A DNA stretch of 64,000 nt, taken from NCBI GenBank assembly GCA_024752435.1, contig CP103033.1, positions 124,001-188,000 on the forward strand. The letters run 5' to 3'. Position 1 is the first letter of the stretch, and each line of letters begins with the position of its first letter. The translations under genes and the position numbers were made by a program. The stretch comes from Allantophomopsis cytisporea (lineage: Eukaryota; Ascomycota; Leotiomycetes; Phacidiales; Phacidiaceae). This document shows positions 59,263 to 64,000 of the stretch, in pieces. The notes below the pieces were generated by a model. The model saw only the letters and a list, made by a program, of their open reading frames with translations. It was not told where the DNA came from and ran no database searches.

Positions 59263-61794
59263 TTGAGAAGGACGTAGTGAGGATCTAATAAGACGAAATG
59301 TATAGATTTGAATTCTCGAAAGGTAGTAAGAGGTTGGCTGTGATGGATTTCTTGGACTTGATGAAGAAAGCTCTCGTACAGGATTCAGACGGGTCATTAT
59401 ATAGTATTTTCTTCAACCAGCTTGGCTCAACTCTCTTGTCCAAGGTAAGCATCTACAAGGCTCTGAAGAGTAGCTTCAGATACTACATCAATTCTGGCGT
59501 GAGCAGGACATCTGTATATGGCGCATCGTAGCTTTCATCTGACAACTGCTAACATGTATTGCAGGTTGTATAGGTCTATATTCCTTGCACATACGCCGCA
59601 GGCGCACTACACCGCGAAGCGAGTCCTTTTCCTGCATACTTCGGTCTATTGCCAATACTTTGAACGCATGTAAGTGCTTTGCAGATACGATTCAGAAGCC
59701 GCTTTAATATTTAAATCGTTACTCTATATTATTTTATTCTCAATTTGATAGCAGCAATAACTGCTTTAGATGGTTCGACAGGATGGATTATAATGTGTTA
59801 ACGCATAAATTTCGCTGTAGTTCTTGTCCAGCTAGATCCAAAAGCTCCTGTCTAACGTTATTATTCCTTACTAAGTCTTAAGCTCAAGGCATAGTGTTTG
59901 TATATCTCCAGAGTCAAGAGTGCTTATATATTCTGATTGGTGTTTAGATTTTAGATCTGGTGAGTATAACTTCCCGATAACAAACATAGAGTTGTTGTAA
60001 GTCAGAGAATGTCTAATAGTATGAACTGTACGAATCGAAGCTCTCCGCAAAAGAGATGTCTCCTAGGAAGCACCCTCTTCCAGATATTCGCTCATATAGC
60101 TATGCAACCTCGCTCTATAAAATATTTTATCAGTCTATATGAAACACTCTTAATCCTAGATTGTAAGGTGTGCATACTCTGGAGCCTATCATCAACAAGA
60201 AGCAGAATACACTTCCTTCAATACTGATCGTAGTAACTATCAATATTAGATTTATCAAGCGCTAGACTGTTCTCTCCACAAAATTTCTTTCTCTTATTGT
60301 ATTATTCTTTTCGGTGGTCCATATATTTATAATAATAGAATCCTTAAGAAATGGTTCTTTACTTCTCTAAAGCGGCTTTAAAATCATAGGTGGTCCACAG
60401 ATGCGGAAAAATATGTTCCACCTGTTAGACATCAGCTGCCGCAGTGAAACCAACCTGTCCTCCTTCTATGTAGTTAACTAGGTACAACAATTCCCTAAAG
60501 CCGTGTAATTCGACCTCTAAGATATGTTTAAACACTAGCTAGTATCTTGGAGAGTAAGTACTTCCTTGTCCATCTCCTACATCAAAGCACTACCACATCT
60601 ACAAAACTCCAACATCAGTTTTCCGGGATGCCGAGCAAGTAAAGACACTAGACTAGCTAGCAAGTTGAAGTGAAAGATCATACATATCACCATATGTACA
60701 TAAATCATACGTTATTGGAGCCATGTACCACCATATGTACCTTACCTTAGCATGCACTCTCGCAAGCTAAGGGTAATGCTTGTTTGATCTAAGCTTATTT
60801 GCTTTTACGGGCTGCAGTGCGAACCGATCAGAGGTAAGGCTTACGAAATACGGTACGAGAATACAAGGAGTTGCATTTGCCTATTTCGTACTTGCCTACA
60901 TATGCAGAACTATACTTCACGATATCATCCCGTGAGTTAAACTGAGATAGAGTTTCCAACGTTGACGATTAGATTGATCGCTTAGGGCTGATGTGGACTA
61001 CATAGCGAAGTCAAATCATACAAAAGGGATAGCAAGAGCAGACCATGTTAGACGACGACGACGATATCAGCTCAGAGCTCTGATAGGGTTATTTTATAAG
61101 ACCTCGAAGATCTCGGCATCTTCGGAAAAGGACGGAGGAAAAGAGAAGAAACGGTAGCTCCGAGCACTAAGCGGAGTAGGTCTCGACTGCAGCTGAAAGC
61201 ACGATCCGGGGTTTATATCCAAATGCTTGTAGTCAAGCCAAAGATATGCGTCATACGAGCTTTGGTGACCATGACAAGGCAATTGAAACCGGTAGCAGTA
61301 TTGTAGGCCTTGAGGTTGTAGGAGTCTGAATTCAGAATATTTATGCAATATCCCATATGTATTCACTTCATTTTGGTATTCAGGATCAACTTCGGCTATT
61401 TGGAGTGGGGCACGAGTCTTAACATTCGCGCTACGGCACCGCGAGAGGCCTTATCGTCTTGACACACCACATACTACGTAAAAGTATCAGAGGGGATGAG
61501 ATAGGAAAGACTGAGAACTCTTCCATAATTGAATTGCTTTCTTTTTTGATGTAAAGTCTGATGTAAAATTCTTATGGATCCATTTTTCGTGTCCTTATAA
61601 AATTCTGTTGTGGTGCGTCCCTGTATCTTAACGTCTTTTCGTACTGTACAATTTGACTACGTCGGGCCGCAAAGCTACCTCTTCTACTTCCCATCTCCAT
61701 CGGGCAATTCTCAGCGCCCAACACCAACACCAACCCCAGCAATCAGCAAGCATACTGCACGCACCCTTTTCCACGGTCAAATTCCCAACTCAGC
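59263..61794. other. 2.5 kb AT-rich gene desert with probable repeat relics
   Basis: No gene. From about 59690 to 60560 the sequence is strongly AT-rich with many TA steps. An 11-bp inverted repeat (AAGCCGCTTTA at 59696-59706 and its reverse complement at 60368-60378) brackets about 680 bp. Frames at 59298, 60009 and 61094 have no domain. The right part (61000-61790) contains the promoter of the SRPBCC gene. Confidence 0.5.
59696..60378. repeat. Possible decayed transposon bounded by short inverted repeats
   Basis: AAGCCGCTTTA at 59696 and TAAAGCGGCTT at 60368 are exact inverted copies around an AT-rich, frame-less 660-bp interior. No clear target-site duplication and no transposase remain. 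An 11-bp match could be chance, so the call is weak. Confidence 0.25.
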
Positions 61795-62487
61795 ATGGAG
61801 CTTGTAACAATACTCTGCATCTTAGCAGCTATCTTAGTCCTGACTGTGTTCTTCACACTGGCCTTCCTAGACGGCAGTATTGACGAGCGCTCTATTCTGG
61901 CAACACCATCTATCGCCAAGACCGACGCCACTTTCACGTCCTTCGCGACTATCAGAATCAATGCGTCTGCCGACGATGTCTGGGCGGCTGTACTCGGTTT
62001 CCAGCATTATCTGCGCTGGAATTCTGTGTTGAGGAAGAACACGTGGGACCAAACTACTGCCGACGGAGCACCCTTGGTGGGATCTAAGGGAATTATCAGG
62101 GTAAGTTGAATCTGAGTTTGGTTGTTTCTTGAGGAAACCGTGTTATAGACACGTCTATAGAAGATGAGCTGACATGTGTTATAGGTTGCCTTGAAAGGGT
62201 CCAAGGAGAAAGAGACAGGTGTGGAATGCACGTTGCTTGATAGAGAACGTAAACTGTTTGCTTACAAGAGTATTTCGATACCTTGGTTCTTATTCAGAGC
62301 TGAGAAGGTGTATGAGGTTGCTCCTGTGCAGGGTGAGAGGAACGTTTGTGAATTCAGATTTTGGGAAACCGCTGGTGGTTTTGCAGGCCTTCCTGCAAGA
62401 TACTTCCTAAAGGAAGTCCTTGATGATGCTGCGGGGAGGACAGCCGATGATATCAAGGATTGGGTTGAGAACCAAGAGAAGGCTTAG
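61795..62487 (+). CDS. SRPBCC (START-like) domain protein with N-terminal membrane helix
   Basis: Two exons (61795-62100, 62185-62487) give 202 aa. An N-terminal hydrophobic helix (about 4-26, ILCILAAILVLTVFFTLAFL) is a signal anchor. The rest matches the SRPBCC/polyketide-cyclase-like fold: a first strand with FATIRINASADDVWAAVLGFQHYLRWNSVL, the usual start of the family. A central basic loop follows (KGSKEKETGVECTLLDRERKL), then VCEFRFWETAGGFAGLPARY, and a final long helix with KEVLDDAAGRTADDIKDWVE. These domains form a deep pocket for lipids or other hydrophobic ligands; here it would face the lumen or outside, depending on topology. The ligand is unknown. It is convergent with the MFS gene to the right. 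Confidence 0.85.
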
Positions 62488-62753
62488 TCGTATCTTTCCC
62501 TTGACTGTGGAGCGGAGTCCGATATGAATCTCTTACTGCAACATTTTGATTCAATTTCCGGATTTATCTCCATTATGGCAATTCCATTGGAATGAATACG
62601 GCCTGCTGTCGAGATATGCCTGGATTGATGTTCAGCTATGACACTTCACGTCACTCTTCCAAAGTATAGAAAACCAAAGGCAACATCGGCATACGAACTA
62701 AACCGAGAGGAAAATCATCTGTAATTACGGATTGGAAATACTGTGATAAAATA

Positions 62754-63955
62754 CTAAAGGTCGTGGTGTTCTTTGTGCTCAATAGTGGAGGTAGCAGTTT
62801 TCTTTTCCACACCAGTCTCAGTTCCTTTCTCTGCATCGGGGTGCACAACAGTCGGCACGTCAATATCAATTTCAGCAGCCAAAGCCCTTGACTTTTCTGT
62901 GGCTGCCATACCGCCCAAAACGGCACCATCGCCATCGAAATGCTTGACGATTTCTTCCAGAGGGGTGTTACGGGTCTCGATGTAGAACTTCCAGACAACC
63001 GCCAGTTCAAAGGCAAGCCATACCACATACACAATGTAATACTTCCACCCGATATGTTTGAGTGCGACTGGGTTGACGTATTGATTGAAGAAAAGAGCTA
63101 AGTCGACTGCAAGGAACATAATTGTCAATCCCTGTATATCATTAGTCGATTGCCGCTGAAGAGGATCGAATATCACATACCTTTGCGCGGATATTGAAAG
63201 GTAGAATCTCTACACCATATCCGACAAGCATACCAGACCACGCAGAATTGTAGAAGATGTAGTAAATAAATATGAAGGCTACAACAGCATGTCCTGCGGA
63301 TGTTGGGCCCGAAGCTGACTTCCCGTCAGGAGCAATGGTGAACTGGGCGGAGCAAGCCGTCCATACGATGAACGAGCAAAGCATACCGGCAGTAGAGAAA
63401 ATGAACAAAGTCCGGCGACCCAGTCTGTCGACCATGAAACACATCCCTAAAGCCACGATGAAATTCACGATCTGAAGAATGCCATTGATCAACAGTTGGG
63501 TGTTCGAATCTGTGATACCGATATCTCCAAGCACAATGAAGATATAGTAGGATACCAGTCCATTACCAGACCATTGGGAGAAGAATCCAAGGGAAACCAA
63601 AATAATGAGACGGTGTCTGTTTCCGGGTGTGCGCCAGAGCTCCGACCACGCATTTCCTTCGAACTCTTGCTCAAGTTTGATGGTTTGCTGGATTTCGGTG
63701 TACTCAAGCTGGACAACTTCGTCTTGGTCGTTGCCGCGTGCGTGTGCGTTTGCGAGGATGGAAAGAGCTTTCTCATTGCGACCTTTGGAGATGAGCCATC
63801 TTGGAGATTCGGGTACGAACCTGTCTCTTTAGGACATGACCTTCTCATAGTTATGGAGGTGACTTACCAGATGAAAGTTATTTGCAGAATCGATGGAAAA
63901 GCCTGAACGATGGATGGAGCTCTCCATGCCCACGCACCCGCCAGGTTGTTGGTTC
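62754..63955 (-). CDS. MFS sugar transporter (5' part outside window)
   Basis: Three exons seen: 63868-63955, 63181-63820 and 62754-63131. The part from 63957 to the window edge is intron, so the N-terminal helices are beyond 64000. Sugar-transporter hallmarks: PESPRWLISKGR after helix 6, SQWSGNGLVSYYI in helix 7, DRLGRRTLF between helices 8 and 9, and ETRNTPLEEI (PETKG-type) after helix 12. The middle loop ELWRTPGNRHRL and the helix 7 motif resemble lactose/hexose permeases of the Lac12 type, but the substrate cannot be stated. The C-terminus is cytosolic and charged (EHKEHHDL). The 47-nt intron at 63821-63867 and the one at 63132-63180 both restore conserved motifs. Confidence 0.9.
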
Positions 63956-64000
63956 CTATTATTACTGTCAGACCGAACTACTTGAGTTGATATGCTCCTT

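Noticed and set aside
1..64000. CRISPR array, rRNA or bacterial operon features
   Set aside because: The window is eukaryotic with spliced genes; no regularly spaced repeats or rRNA-like sequence are present.

Overview
The window looks like nuclear DNA of a filamentous ascomycete (Pezizomycotina). The genes have short introns of about 45-80 bp with GTAAGT/GTATGT donors. They include fungal-specific families: Zn2Cys6 regulators, PDR and MDR ABC transporters, sphingolipid C9-methyltransferase, BIG1, Shr3, and Atg1 with a filamentous-fungal tail. A 950-residue Atg1 and the overall gene style suggest Leotiomycetes; that class assignment is inference. I support 24 protein-coding loci. Two run off the window ends and one is a clear pseudogene. 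Splice sites were inferred by eye from GT/GC-AG signals and frame continuity. No tRNA, rRNA or CRISPR was seen.

Layout. 1-17 kb, accessory: an AIF-like FAD oxidoreductase (cut by the left edge), a Zn2Cys6 regulator, a decayed full-size PDR transporter, and a divergent pair made of an uncharacterised protein and a membrane-anchored ankyrin-repeat protein. 17.7-28 kb: atg1, then a head-to-head TauD-type dioxygenase and Dal5/Liz1-type MFS permease (a likely uptake-plus-oxidation module), then a secreted protein. 30-51 kb, mostly core genes: CSI2/PRM5-like surface protein, fcf1 and rrp17 (ribosome biogenesis), big1 (beta-1,6-glucan and V-ATPase assembly), tropomyosin, a Cdk-site-rich protein with securin-like features, M1 aminopeptidase, a mucin-like membrane protein, the shr3 permease chaperone, and sphingolipid C9-methyltransferase. 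Many of these are arranged as divergent pairs. 51-64 kb, accessory again: AT-rich degraded repeats, a Zn2Cys6 regulator divergent from an intact MDR-type ABC exporter, a small secreted protein, a long AT-rich gene desert, a SRPBCC protein and a sugar-type MFS transporter running off the right edge.

Points to pursue: the PDR pseudogene carries a stop exactly in the NBD2 H-loop, two frameshifts and a decayed splice donor, some changes fitting RIP. Others are the ankyrin/unknown divergent pair, the TauD-permease pair, the regulator-exporter pair beside a candidate effector, and the securin-like protein. I found no clearly new multi-gene system; the ankyrin pair is the closest candidate.
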